IMG/VR virus record: IMGVR_UViG_3300048115_000193
Coordinates: 1 to 20,904 of that record
DNA: 20,904 bases
From: a virus
Direction: 5' to 3' (one strand)
The notes beneath the pieces were generated by a model. That model saw only the letters and a program-made list of their open reading frames with translations. It searched no databases and was not told the origin of the DNA. Below, piece by piece: positions 6,627-14,999 of the stretch. The stretch's first letter is position 1, and every line of letters starts with the position of its first letter. Made by a program: the position numbers and the translations under genes.

Positions 6627-9338
6627 TTAAAAATTTTGTACTGGTCCACTTCCTGGAGATCTTGGACTACCTTTTTTTAAGTTAGGTGCCATATAATTAA
6701 TATACATACTAACTTTAGATTGATATGGACCTCGGAAATCTTGAGCTTGCCAAAACAGCACTTTGTTTTTATCTCTATTAAACCTCATAATTGAGTTATC
6801 TACAACTGCTACAGGTACCATTACCGGTGTGCCTTTTAGACTAGTAAACTCTGAATACTTATTTGAAGCAGCGTTATAATACATAGGAATATACACGTCA
6901 ACACCGTGTACATTACCATAAACAACTTTAACAATAGATTTTTTAATTGCTCCTTCTAGCGGTGCTCCAAATAAATTAGCTGATGACACATATGTATTCT
7001 TAACAGCACCTGTAGCAAATGCATGAGCATCTACTTTTGATTTCTCATACTCTCCTGTAAAATTAAGTCCTTCTTCACCTATAGCGTCATAAAACGACTG
7101 TAAATCTAGATCAGAATTTACATATGCGTTTACTAATGTTGCAGCTAAAACAGACTCAGTAACATCTGTCATAGAGCGTGTATTAAACTTACTTTGATCA
7201 AAAGCACCAGTAACATTTTTTACAAGGTCGTGACCAAAACGATTAGACCTACCAAGACCCATCTCTGGATCTACTAAAGTATTGAATGTAGATGGCGCTA
7301 ATGAAACACCTATAAGATTACCTTGGTGTTCTACAGCAGACGTCATACCGTACGCTGGTACTAAATAATCTCTATTAAAAGTATTTATTCTATCAGCAGC
7401 AGCTCGTATATCGCCTCCTTCTGCTATAGTCTCTGCAAGTAAGTTGTCTAAAATAGTGTCATTGAAAGTAGCGTGAGATGTGTTAGACAAATCTCCTAAT
7501 GCTAGTTGATTGTATATTAACGGAACAACTGGAAACTCGTCTTTAAGTAAACCTGTTTCACCAAAAAACTTAAACTTAAAATCATCGTTTGCTTCATTAA
7601 GTAACTCAGCTTTCATCGTAGCAACCTGATTCTTAGGTACATCTATTCTACCTGCTATAGGTACTAATCGCTCTGCTACCACGCTAAACCAACTGTTTCG
7701 TTGTCCTTCAGATATTAATGAAGCACCTTGTATCATTTTTGCAAAATTAGCTTGATTTTGAGTAAGACCTCCTCCTTCTCCGTCAATTAAATACTGTAAC
7801 CCTACATTTATCTGTGAGTTATTACCGTTATCTTCAAAAAACTTTAGACCTGCATCTATAAGAACACGTGAATCACGTATATCTCCTACATTTTTAATTG
7901 TATTTAAAGTACTGTAATCTAACATTACAGGCGGTAATGCAAACTCTTTACCTAACGAAGACGAACCTTCTTCAGTTTCTATAGGTAAATGTAAAATCTT
8001 TTCTTGGTAAAATTTATTAGCACTACTCCAGTCGTTTGCATCTAAATGCATTCTTAGTTCTGGAAATAATAATTTAAAGTCTTGTGGTGTGTTATTGTTA
8101 ATACCGTCTGTAATAGTATCTGATATACGGCTAATAATTTCAGTTAGCTTACTTGTTGCATCTTCACTTAAACCTAAATCTGCAACAGTTTCTAATACTG
8201 CATTTGCATCACCTAATACAACTGCTTGCATTGCTATATCTTGCAACGGTGACATTGGGTACTCACCTTGTTCCGCTAACTTTTCGTTAGGGATGTTTAC
8301 ACTTAACAATTCAAAAGCTGTGTTATAAAATTCTTTTTGATCATCAGTAGCATATTTTAACAATCTAGGATCTAATTTATTTAAAGAACCAATAACTTCA
8401 CTTAAATTGTCTTGAAACCTAAACACTCCTTCAGCTGAAACTGCTGCTTCAAAACGATTTTTTAAAGGCTGTATCACAGACTCAATTTGAGCTTGAGCTA
8501 AATCTTCTTGCCTAGCTCTGATATTCTTACGAAGTGTGTCTACATTAAAATCACCTATATCTATGCCATATGTAGCTCCAAAACGTGAAGTTAAATCTTT
8601 TGCAAAATCTAATCTTTCATCTAACTCATCTTCAAATACAGATGATGCCATGTACAATTCTAAATTATCTTTTATTGTACCCCCTATTGGTTGGTTAAAA
8701 CCAGTTTCTTGTGCTGCTGGAGTGCTACCAAACATAAGAGGCTGTACATTTGGGTTTTCAGGGTTTAACCCTTCAAACAAACTTCTAAGTTTTTGCTCGT
8801 TCTCAGAGTCAATAACTGGGTTATTTGCAAAAAAGTCGTTAAAGCCGTCTTTTGTTTCTTTTATAAAATCTATCTTACCGTTTGTAACAGTTATATTGTT
8901 TTTAACACGTTTTAGCTTGTTTTCCAACGAACCATATCTATAGCTTAGCTCACCAATACTATTTTGAGCTAAATCCATCATAGTAATCTTGTTTACGTTG
9001 TCGCCCTCAAGATAGCCATTTAAATCTATAGATTGATATTTATTGTAAAAATTAGCTTCAAGCTCATTCGCATCTTCTTTGTTATTTTGAATAGCATCTA
9101 ACGTATTATTGTAATCAGCCTCCATTTGACCCATTGCTGAGTAACGAGCCTTGTTTATCAGTATCTGTTGTGCTGACTGCTCTTGCTTATGCAACATATT
9201 AGACACATTGCTAGCTGATTGAGCAATCTGGTTATACACTTGTTGCTCGCCTGTAGCTAAACTAGAAACACCAGGAAGCGGATCAAATGAACTAGCTTTT
9301 GGTGATGTTGGTGATGATGTATCTAATTTTATTGCCAT
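6627..9338 (-). CDS. Internal virion (ejection) protein, T7 gp15-like by position
   Basis: This 903-residue protein lies between the gp14-like and gp16-like genes, the place of gp15 in T7 (747 aa). It is largely helical with an N-terminal low-complexity segment (SPTSPKASSFDPLPG) followed by Gln- and Asn-rich helices. I see no signal peptide, membrane helix or catalytic motif. The C-terminal part looks more globular and beta-rich (VVYGNVHGVDVYIPMYY) and ends in a Pro-Gly-Ser tail. T7 gp15 forms part of the internal core and, after injection, the tube in the periplasm; a similar role is inferred here from order, size and helical content, not from close sequence identity. It has an AGG-type weak ribosome binding site about five bases before its ATG and is spaced one base from the upstream stop. 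Confidence 0.65.
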   Translation of the reverse strand: MAIKLDTSSPTSPKASSFDPLPGVSSLATGEQQVYNQIAQSASNVSNMLHKQEQSAQQILINKARYSAMGQMEADYNNTLDAIQNNKEDANELEANFYNKYQSIDLNGYLEGDNVNKITMMDLAQNSIGELSYRYGSLENKLKRVKNNITVTNGKIDFIKETKDGFNDFFANNPVIDSENEQKLRSLFEGLNPENPNVQPLMFGSTPAAQETGFNQPIGGTIKDNLELYMASSVFEDELDERLDFAKDLTSRFGATYGIDIGDFNVDTLRKNIRARQEDLAQAQIESVIQPLKNRFEAAVSAEGVFRFQDNLSEVIGSLNKLDPRLLKYATDDQKEFYNTAFELLSVNIPNEKLAEQGEYPMSPLQDIAMQAVVLGDANAVLETVADLGLSEDATSKLTEIISRISDTITDGINNNTPQDFKLLFPELRMHLDANDWSSANKFYQEKILHLPIETEEGSSSLGKEFALPPVMLDYSTLNTIKNVGDIRDSRVLIDAGLKFFEDNGNNSQINVGLQYLIDGEGGGLTQNQANFAKMIQGASLISEGQRNSWFSVVAERLVPIAGRIDVPKNQVATMKAELLNEANDDFKFKFFGETGLLKDEFPVVPLIYNQLALGDLSNTSHATFNDTILDNLLAETIAEGGDIRAAADRINTFNRDYLVPAYGMTSAVEHQGNLIGVSLAPSTFNTLVDPEMGLGRSNRFGHDLVKNVTGAFDQSKFNTRSMTDVTESVLAATLVNAYVNSDLDLQSFYDAIGEEGLNFTGEYEKSKVDAHAFATGAVKNTYVSSANLFGAPLEGAIKKSIVKVVYGNVHGVDVYIPMYYNAASNKYSEFTSLKGTPVMVPVAVVDNSIMRFNRDKNKVLFWQAQDFRGPYQSKVSMYINYMAPNLKKGSPRSPGSGPVQNF

Positions 9339-9339
9339 A

Positions 9340-9981
9340 TTAACCTATATTAAAAATTCCTTTACCCTGAAACTTATCATAACCCATAGCATAAGTACCT
9401 GCTGCAGATGCAACACTACCTATAAGAGCATTCTGACCTTTAGTTTTTGCTAGTTCGCCTTGGAAGCGTAACCCACGTGCTTGTAAGTTAGCTTGATACT
9501 TAGTTAAATCAGCTTGAGCTAAGCCCATAGAGTATTGGTATTTAGCTTTTCTGTCAAACTCATTCTTTTGAGCATATGCTTGCTGAGTAGCCATAGCAGT
9601 GTCATAATCAAAATCTGTTAATTGGTCAAAAGACTCTTTTTCTACAGCTTTTAAATAATCATAACTTGAGTAATTAGTACCTATCTTTAGTTTTAAATCA
9701 GCTATTTGTGTTAAAGCTTTTTCAGTGGCCTCTTGCAGTTTTAAAGCATTACTATCTAATTTTTTAAATGCATTACTCTCAGCGATATTAGCTTGAGCCT
9801 GTAAACTATTGACTTTACCAACAGTATCGTTTAGCTGACTAGTTGCATTATAATCACCTAATAGTAAAGCAGAGTCAGCTTTCATTTCAGCCATTTCTTG
9901 CTCTGCTTTTCCTTGTCTATACCCTGAAATCCCACCTAATATAGAGGATCCAATTGATACTGCTGATGCTACGTGTCCCAT
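9340..9981 (-). CDS. Internal virion protein, T7 gp14-like
   Basis: The protein has 213 residues, close to T7 gp14 (196 aa). It has a small-residue hydrophobic N-terminus (about 4-21, VASAVSIGSSILGGISGY), a long alanine- and glutamine-rich helical middle with heptad-like spacing, and a second small-residue hydrophobic patch near the C-terminus (about 185-200, ALIGSVASAAGTYAMG). This layout is common in gp14-type ejection proteins, which are thought to form the part of the channel in the outer membrane. It directly follows the tail tubular B gene (TAATG overlap) and precedes two much larger ejection genes, the same order as T7. Sequence conservation in this family is low, so the call rests on size, composition and context. 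Confidence 0.68.
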   Translation of the reverse strand: MGHVASAVSIGSSILGGISGYRQGKAEQEMAEMKADSALLLGDYNATSQLNDTVGKVNSLQAQANIAESNAFKKLDSNALKLQEATEKALTQIADLKLKIGTNYSSYDYLKAVEKESFDQLTDFDYDTAMATQQAYAQKNEFDRKAKYQYSMGLAQADLTKYQANLQARGLRFQGELAKTKGQNALIGSVASAAGTYAMGYDKFQGKGIFNIG

Positions 9982-12965
9982 TAATTTAAATCAGTCTTTG
10001 TTAATATTGAAGCGATAGTTAAAGGATACGGCTTAGTCTGCTTAAATGTAGGTACTTTGTCAACTCCGAACACAGACCCTTTAATAGGTATTTCTTTATC
10101 AAAACCAGTAAATTTAGTTGTTGATGTATACTCTTCGTCTGCTACAAGTCTTTCATCAAACGAATCTACTCCTACAGCATAATGTACAGAGTCAATTAAA
10201 AATGGTTTTACAGAAACTACTCTCATTGTATCACTACCATAAGATGGTTTATTTGAACCGTCCCAAGTTGGGAACATAGCTTGTAAAACACCTTCGTACT
10301 TTTTGCCAATAATAATAGTTTGTGTATCACTATCTGCAACCAAAGCAGCTATATCTAAACCAGTTAAAGTAGTAGAACTAGCGACTTCAAAATTGCCTAA
10401 GTATTTACCGTTAACACACACATCTACAAAGTCTCCAACGTCATACGCATTAGCACTTGTAAAATCTACTGATAATGTACCGCCACCATCTCTTTCATAC
10501 GCTACGTATGAGTCTAACATAGGTACTTGCTCTCCAACAGTAGCTAAATCGTTTAAAACTTCAAATGTGCTAACATCCTCTTGTTTAGAAATTAGCACTG
10601 TATCGCAAGCTACAAGTGATGTTCTAGGTTGTACAACTATATCATTTACAACACCAGAAACATTTTGTCTAGACCAAGCATAATACTCTTCTTGCCTATG
10701 GTAAGTCAAGCAAAACAAATTACCACTAACGGTCAAGCACCACAACTTAGGAGTCGGTGTATGTTGATACACTATTCGTTTAATATTGTCGTTATTAAAT
10801 GTAGGGTATATAAATTTAGTGATATCGTTTGACGAAGAGCTTTGGATATTTAACTCATACTTATATTCTAACAATCTCGAACCAGCGGCATCAGGGTAAA
10901 AAATAGAATTACCAACAATAACACCTTGAGCTAAACATGGCTCTTCCTCAGATAACTCAATACGTGCAGTTTTAGGACTAACACCATATTGGTATTGATT
11001 TGGAACAACTCTATACAATCCTCCAGACGTACCAATAACTAAATCTTTTAAAGGCTCTAACCAATTAACAGCTGCTGTTCTATTTGATAACTCATATACA
11101 AAACCATCAGTATCTAGTACTGTTTTGTCATTTTGAGTAGGTCGAAAATCTACATCGTTATCTACTTGGCTAAAAAATACATAATTTGGGTCTTCTAAAG
11201 TTCCAGCATACACACGTCTTTGCTCATACTTTGCAACTGTCTTAGGATAGTTGCCTACATGCCACGCTCCATACCTTAAAGATAATAACTGTCCACCATT
11301 TTCATACTGTAAAGTTCTTGGGCTTCTAGGCACAGAGTTAACAAGTCTAAGTTTTATCTGAGTCCCAGAAATGTAGTCTATGCATTTCATATACACATTA
11401 CCTGTCGGAAGCTCGCCCATAAAGTGCCTACCTTCTGTAATTTCTTCGCTTATAAAAGAGGTAGATGTAGCAGTTAACGTAGCATCATTAGCAATAAACG
11501 TAACAATAGGCTCACCAGATACAGTAGTTAGATTTGTCCCTTCTTCAACTTTATCTGCTGTTGCATCACACTTCATCACATCAAACTGTACCTGTGTAGA
11601 TAAGTTACCGAGAGTTTGAGAATCATCAAAAGTTGGAACAATGTAATCGTGACCACCAGATGGAACAGCTGTGGCTACAGCGTTTACATAAGTAAATGTT
11701 CTATTGCCGTCAGGTAGTACCAAAACACCTGTAGAAACATGCAAATTACCAGCAGTATTTGGTCCAAGAATATAATAAACTGCATCACCACCACCATCTG
11801 TATAAAGTTTATACGTAGCTCCTTGAATAAGGTTGTCCTCATTAAAAGGATTAAGACCTCTATAAAACTCTACAGGATGATCTTCTGAGCCTAAATGTTC
11901 TTTTAGTTTTACCCAGCGTGTGTTTTCACGTTGATGATCAACGACAACTTCTTGAGCTCTTCGGTCATCTCCGATTCTTAACCAAGATCCTTCAAAACCT
12001 TTTCTAAACACAAGCACATCAGAACGTACATGTATTTCTCCATCAGGAACACCATCTAATTCTAAAGCTCTTTCTTGTGCAGAATTGGTAGTTGTTTCTT
12101 CGTTATCTAATAAATATAATCTTGCATCTGGATCATTTATGTCCAATACTGAATCTACAGGTTTCACAAAAACTAGATTAGCTGTAGGATCTAAAATAGT
12201 GTACGTAGTAACTTCAGTGCTGTCTACAACTTCTGCTAAAAACCACTCTCCATTTTGCTGATACTCTACATAATCACCTGCAGCTACACCAGAAAACTGA
12301 CCAGCAGCTTCTATGGTTAAGTATCTTTCTCCTTGTGTTAAAACAAATTGTGCGCTTGTCTCTTCTGGCGGTAAAAAAGGCTCAACTGTAAAAACAATGT
12401 CTTCTAGTGTCCAATTAGTATCCCCAATAATATCAATAGCTGTTTGTAAAGGGCGGTCCCCTTCTGTTACAGTTCCAGAGCCACTAGCATCTTCATCAGA
12501 ATACAAAGCAGTTGCATCAGTTGCAGCTAACGGTCTATACTCTAAAGTAAGGCCAGATGTTAACTTTGCTGGTTTAAAGTTTGGATGAGTTATATAAATA
12601 CCATCAGTCTCTGGGCTAAAACGCAAGTCTGGTAAATCGCCTGTAGAATAATCTGTAGTTAACGTAGCTTTTAAAACATTGTCTGATACCTTATATATCT
12701 TTACTTCTAGAGATGTAAATACAATACGGTAATCAACACCAGTTGATAATGTTACTATCTGAGATATAGAATCGTTAATTTCTGAAGGCTCAACAGATAA
12801 ACGTTTAAAACCTTTTCTATAGTCAGCAGGTCCTTGCAAAGTAGGAAAAAAGTTTTCGAACTTTCTAGCAGAGTTACCAACTTTCTTTAAGTCAGCACGA
12901 CCAAGAATATAGTCACTTACTAACCCTCCTGAAAAATCTGTTTGTACATTACTGTATCGAGCCAT
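9981..12965 (-). CDS. Tail tubular protein B (T7 gp12-like nozzle protein)
   Basis: This 994-residue, beta-rich protein starts with an N-terminal segment typical of gp12-type proteins: QTDFSGGLVSDYILGRADL followed by a gap and then KFENFFPTLQGPADYRKGF. The usual pattern is a G-rich L-x-GR-x-D-L, then a LENF, then a RKG-type ending. It would form the tail tube nozzle below the gp11-like ring. T7 gp12 is 794 residues, so this protein carries about 200 extra residues, which might hold a receptor-contact or structural insertion. The gene overlaps the tail tubular A gene by 17 bases and is followed by the gp14-like gene with a one-base overlap. No tail fibre gene follows it. Calling it tail tubular B is well supported by sequence and order. 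Confidence 0.85.
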   Translation of the reverse strand: MARYSNVQTDFSGGLVSDYILGRADLKKVGNSARKFENFFPTLQGPADYRKGFKRLSVEPSEINDSISQIVTLSTGVDYRIVFTSLEVKIYKVSDNVLKATLTTDYSTGDLPDLRFSPETDGIYITHPNFKPAKLTSGLTLEYRPLAATDATALYSDEDASGSGTVTEGDRPLQTAIDIIGDTNWTLEDIVFTVEPFLPPEETSAQFVLTQGERYLTIEAAGQFSGVAAGDYVEYQQNGEWFLAEVVDSTEVTTYTILDPTANLVFVKPVDSVLDINDPDARLYLLDNEETTTNSAQERALELDGVPDGEIHVRSDVLVFRKGFEGSWLRIGDDRRAQEVVVDHQRENTRWVKLKEHLGSEDHPVEFYRGLNPFNEDNLIQGATYKLYTDGGGDAVYYILGPNTAGNLHVSTGVLVLPDGNRTFTYVNAVATAVPSGGHDYIVPTFDDSQTLGNLSTQVQFDVMKCDATADKVEEGTNLTTVSGEPIVTFIANDATLTATSTSFISEEITEGRHFMGELPTGNVYMKCIDYISGTQIKLRLVNSVPRSPRTLQYENGGQLLSLRYGAWHVGNYPKTVAKYEQRRVYAGTLEDPNYVFFSQVDNDVDFRPTQNDKTVLDTDGFVYELSNRTAAVNWLEPLKDLVIGTSGGLYRVVPNQYQYGVSPKTARIELSEEEPCLAQGVIVGNSIFYPDAAGSRLLEYKYELNIQSSSSNDITKFIYPTFNNDNIKRIVYQHTPTPKLWCLTVSGNLFCLTYHRQEEYYAWSRQNVSGVVNDIVVQPRTSLVACDTVLISKQEDVSTFEVLNDLATVGEQVPMLDSYVAYERDGGGTLSVDFTSANAYDVGDFVDVCVNGKYLGNFEVASSTTLTGLDIAALVADSDTQTIIIGKKYEGVLQAMFPTWDGSNKPSYGSDTMRVVSVKPFLIDSVHYAVGVDSFDERLVADEEYTSTTKFTGFDKEIPIKGSVFGVDKVPTFKQTKPYPLTIASILTKTDLN

Positions 12966-13653
12966 AGTTTTGATGTGCCTGTATAAATGAAGATGAACCG
13001 TCAGTAATATACCTTTGTGCTGGAGATGATCTACCTTCTAACATTCTTGCACGTCGTAAGGCAAGTGTGTATTGCTTAAACAATATTTCATGTCTATTTT
13101 CTGAACCTGATAATTCAATAGCCATATTTTGAGCCATGTGTAATGTTACTAAACGAACTAAAAAAGCAGGCATACGTCTTACACCATTACCTCGTGAACC
13201 TGAGTTTTCTATATCTAGTTGTGGTACAAAAGTGTAATCAATATATAATTGATCTAAGTTACAATAAAGATAAGGTACTTCATTATCTGTTTCTTCGTTA
13301 GTTGTAAAATTAGTGTCAAAAGAAATATAATAATCGGTCATCAAATAACCGTCTTTATCAGTTGCTCCTAATATAACATTTGTGTCTTGTGGCAATTCAA
13401 ACCTATACTGCCAATACGTGTTAGGTCTGTTCTGGTTAGACACAAGAGAACCTATTTTAGAACCGTTTAAAAATGTATGCTTTGTATTATATGCAAAAAT
13501 ATTTGAGCTAAATATATCTAGAGTTGCTTCGTCAAAAGCACGATCAGCAATCTCGTATGTCGCACTTGTAGTATCGTTAGCGTCAAGGTGGAAGCTTCCA
13601 ACCAACCTTAATGCGTTGTTCATAACTTGTAACTTTGAATGTGTAATGGCCAT
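12949..13653 (-). CDS. Tail tubular protein A (T7 gp11-like adaptor)
   Basis: The protein has 234 residues (T7 gp11 is 196). The N-terminus, MAITHSKLQVMNNALRLVGS, followed by helical IADRAFDEATLDIFSSN, is the typical start of gp11-type proteins (LNxALRxIG, then DEAxxxVLxxGW in other members). The middle contains a beta-rich region and the C-terminus has a helical segment FLVRLVTLHMAQNMAIELSGS with RARMLEGR near the end, also typical. This protein forms the ring that joins the portal to the tail nozzle. It is the first gene after the capsid gene, separated by a 51-base spacer that carries a hairpin at 13667-13691, and it overlaps the tail tubular B gene. Start chosen at ATG 13653-13651, the only sensible one. 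Confidence 0.85.
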   Translation of the reverse strand: MAITHSKLQVMNNALRLVGSFHLDANDTTSATYEIADRAFDEATLDIFSSNIFAYNTKHTFLNGSKIGSLVSNQNRPNTYWQYRFELPQDTNVILGATDKDGYLMTDYYISFDTNFTTNEETDNEVPYLYCNLDQLYIDYTFVPQLDIENSGSRGNGVRRMPAFLVRLVTLHMAQNMAIELSGSENRHEILFKQYTLALRRARMLEGRSSPAQRYITDGSSSFIQAHQNYGSIQ

Positions 13654-13666
13654 TATAAAAGGGAGT

Positions 13667-13691
13667 ACCCCCTTGCATTGAGCAAGGAGGT
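13667..13691 (-). terminator. Hairpin between capsid and tail tubular A genes, with anti-SD-like arm
   Basis: Read on the minus strand, ACCTCCTTGC pairs with GCAAGGGGGT over a five-base TCAAT loop, a ten-pair stem with one G-T pair. The run of T (four) begins only six bases after the stem, so termination is likely to be weak; the hairpin may instead be an RNA-processing or translation-control element. The 3' arm holds AAGGGGG, the only purine-rich, SD-like tract upstream of the next gene's ATG, though 14 bases away. It is paired with ACCTCCTT, which matches the 3' end of 16S rRNA. Confidence 0.55.
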
Positions 13692-13704
13692 AACTCGATT
13701 AAGA

Positions 13705-14826
13705 TTATACTTCTTCGTTACAACGGATCTCACCTGCAACTTCACCCCACATACGAGATGCGTCTGCACACATCTTGAAGTAGATGTAAGGGATGTTTTT
13801 CTTAGATGGATCACGCCACATGTCACCTTTAAGCCCAGAGCCAATAGACATCTTAAGAGCTTTATTAGTAGCAACAATACAACGTCTTTCGTTGTCGTCA
13901 GTACCATTGTATAATGGTAAACGCTCACATACGATGAAACGGAAGCCCATGAATGTAACAACTGTACCTTCAACAAGTGCTTTACGTACTGCGAAGTCAG
14001 AGCTAACAACTTCAGTGATACCTAATAAGTCATCAATTTGTTTTGATGTAACAAAACAGTTAATGATCTCATCTTGATCAATTGAATTTAGCTTTAACAT
14101 TGTAATACGTGCTGCACGAAGTTTAGCAAGTGTTAATCCAGAAGCAGCTCCACCGTAGTTAGCTCCAACTGTGAAACCTTCAGTGTTAGCTGTTGCGTCA
14201 ACTGCGAAGTTAGGAGTTGTTGCGGTAATAAGATTACCACCATTAACTGCTTGACCTTCACCAACTGTTAACGAACCAACAGTAACCACAGCGCTGTCTT
14301 CTGCAACGTCTGTGAAGTCGATTTCAGTTGCACCGTTTTTACCGGTGAATGCTTTTCCAAAGAACTTATCGATAATGATATCATCAATCTTACGTTTACC
14401 TGAAGCAAGAAGTGCTTGAGTGTAAGCGTTCATTGGGTCTGTAATAACACGTTTTAGGTCTTTTTCGTCAATGTATTTACCTAACTCGTAGTCTTTAAGA
14501 CCAAGACGACGTCTGTCGTGATCGATAGTTGAATTTGGATTAGTCTGAAAACGAGTGTTGTCTTCAACCATTTCGGTTGCGACTCCAATACGATCAAAGT
14601 ATTGATACTCTTCGCTTTGAGACTCCGATTCGAAATACGGCTGCAGCTTTGACTCCGTTTGTTGGAAAGCTTGTTCAAAGCCTTCGCGGAAAGCGGCAAC
14701 GTATGATGTTTCAATTTGGTTATCACCAGCAGAACCTCCGGCATACGCCCCTGAATCGGCGGCATTGCCTGCAGGGTTGTTTGCTCCAAAGGAGTGACGC
14801 TGGTAACCTATGTTTGATAGTGCCAT
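13705..14826 (-). CDS. Major capsid protein
   Basis: This 373-residue protein follows the scaffold gene and precedes the tail adaptor gene, the standard place for the major head protein in T7-type phages (gp10, 345-398 aa). It has a flexible Gly-, Ala- and Ser-rich N-terminus (NNPAGNAADSGAYAGGSAGD), then VAAFREGFEQAFQQTESKL and a loop region with DRIGVATEMVEDNTRFQ and DHDRRRLGLKDYELGKYIDE, features I associate with HK97-fold capsid proteins of this group. The C-terminal half is beta-rich and includes KALVEGTVVTFMGFRFIVCERLP, a common closing strand region. The codon use looks more even than in the neighbours. The leader is AT-rich (TATTATTATAAAATT) with no Shine-Dalgarno. The gene has its own candidate promoter and is flanked by hairpins, fitting high and separately tuned expression. 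Confidence 0.88.
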   Translation of the reverse strand: MALSNIGYQRHSFGANNPAGNAADSGAYAGGSAGDNQIETSYVAAFREGFEQAFQQTESKLQPYFESESQSEEYQYFDRIGVATEMVEDNTRFQTNPNSTIDHDRRRLGLKDYELGKYIDEKDLKRVITDPMNAYTQALLASGKRKIDDIIIDKFFGKAFTGKNGATEIDFTDVAEDSAVVTVGSLTVGEGQAVNGGNLITATTPNFAVDATANTEGFTVGANYGGAASGLTLAKLRAARITMLKLNSIDQDEIINCFVTSKQIDDLLGITEVVSSDFAVRKALVEGTVVTFMGFRFIVCERLPLYNGTDDNERRCIVATNKALKMSIGSGLKGDMWRDPSKKNIPYIYFKMCADASRMWGEVAGEIRCNEEV

Positions 14827-14870
14827 AATTTTATAATAATAGAAGTTAGAATGATAGTTTGTTTTTCGAC

Positions 14871-14889
14871 GAGCTACCCTTGCGGACTC
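14871..14889 (-). other. Small GNRA-capped hairpin in the capsid gene leader
   Basis: On the minus strand GAGTCC, a GCAA loop, GGG, a TAG bulge and CTC form a short hairpin with a GNRA-type loop. It lies 45 bases before the capsid ATG and would be near the 5' end of a transcript from the candidate promoter at 14895-14923. Such hairpins can protect mRNA ends; that role is a guess. Confidence 0.3.
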
Positions 14890-14894
14890 TTCTA

Positions 14895-14923
14895 GTTATA
14901 ACGTCAACCAACGGCTTTCCAAA
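14895..14923 (-). promoter_or_regulatory. Candidate sigma70-like promoter for the capsid gene
   Basis: The minus strand shows TATAAC (five of six to the -10 consensus) with TTTGGA (three of six) exactly 17 bases upstream. It sits directly after the terminator at 14940-14973 and about 70 bases before the capsid ATG, where a separate promoter would be needed. The -35 match is weak, so this is only a candidate. Confidence 0.3.
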
Positions 14924-14939
14924 GCTGTTATCAGGACCT

Positions 14940-14973
14940 AAAAAAGGCTACCCCAACATTATCGGAATAGCCT
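14940..14973 (-). terminator. Rho-independent terminator after the scaffold gene
   Basis: On the minus strand AGGCTATTCC pairs with GGGGTAGCCT (ten pairs, two of them G-T) over a nine-base loop, and the stem is followed at once by six T. It begins 27 bases after the scaffold stop codon. It would stop or attenuate transcription from the packaging genes before the capsid gene, which therefore needs read-through or its own promoter. Confidence 0.8.
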
Positions 14974-14999
14974 ATTTTATAAAGGATGTCAAGCTTCAA

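Noticed and set aside
13653-14009. Minus-strand frames at 13653-14009 and 14481-14789 in other frames of the capsid gene
   Set aside because: They sit inside the well-supported capsid gene and their translations are low-complexity Leu- or Lys-rich with no recognisable pattern.
14827-14999. T7-like single-subunit polymerase promoter
   Set aside because: No 20-23 base motif repeated between spacers here was found, and no such polymerase gene is in the window.
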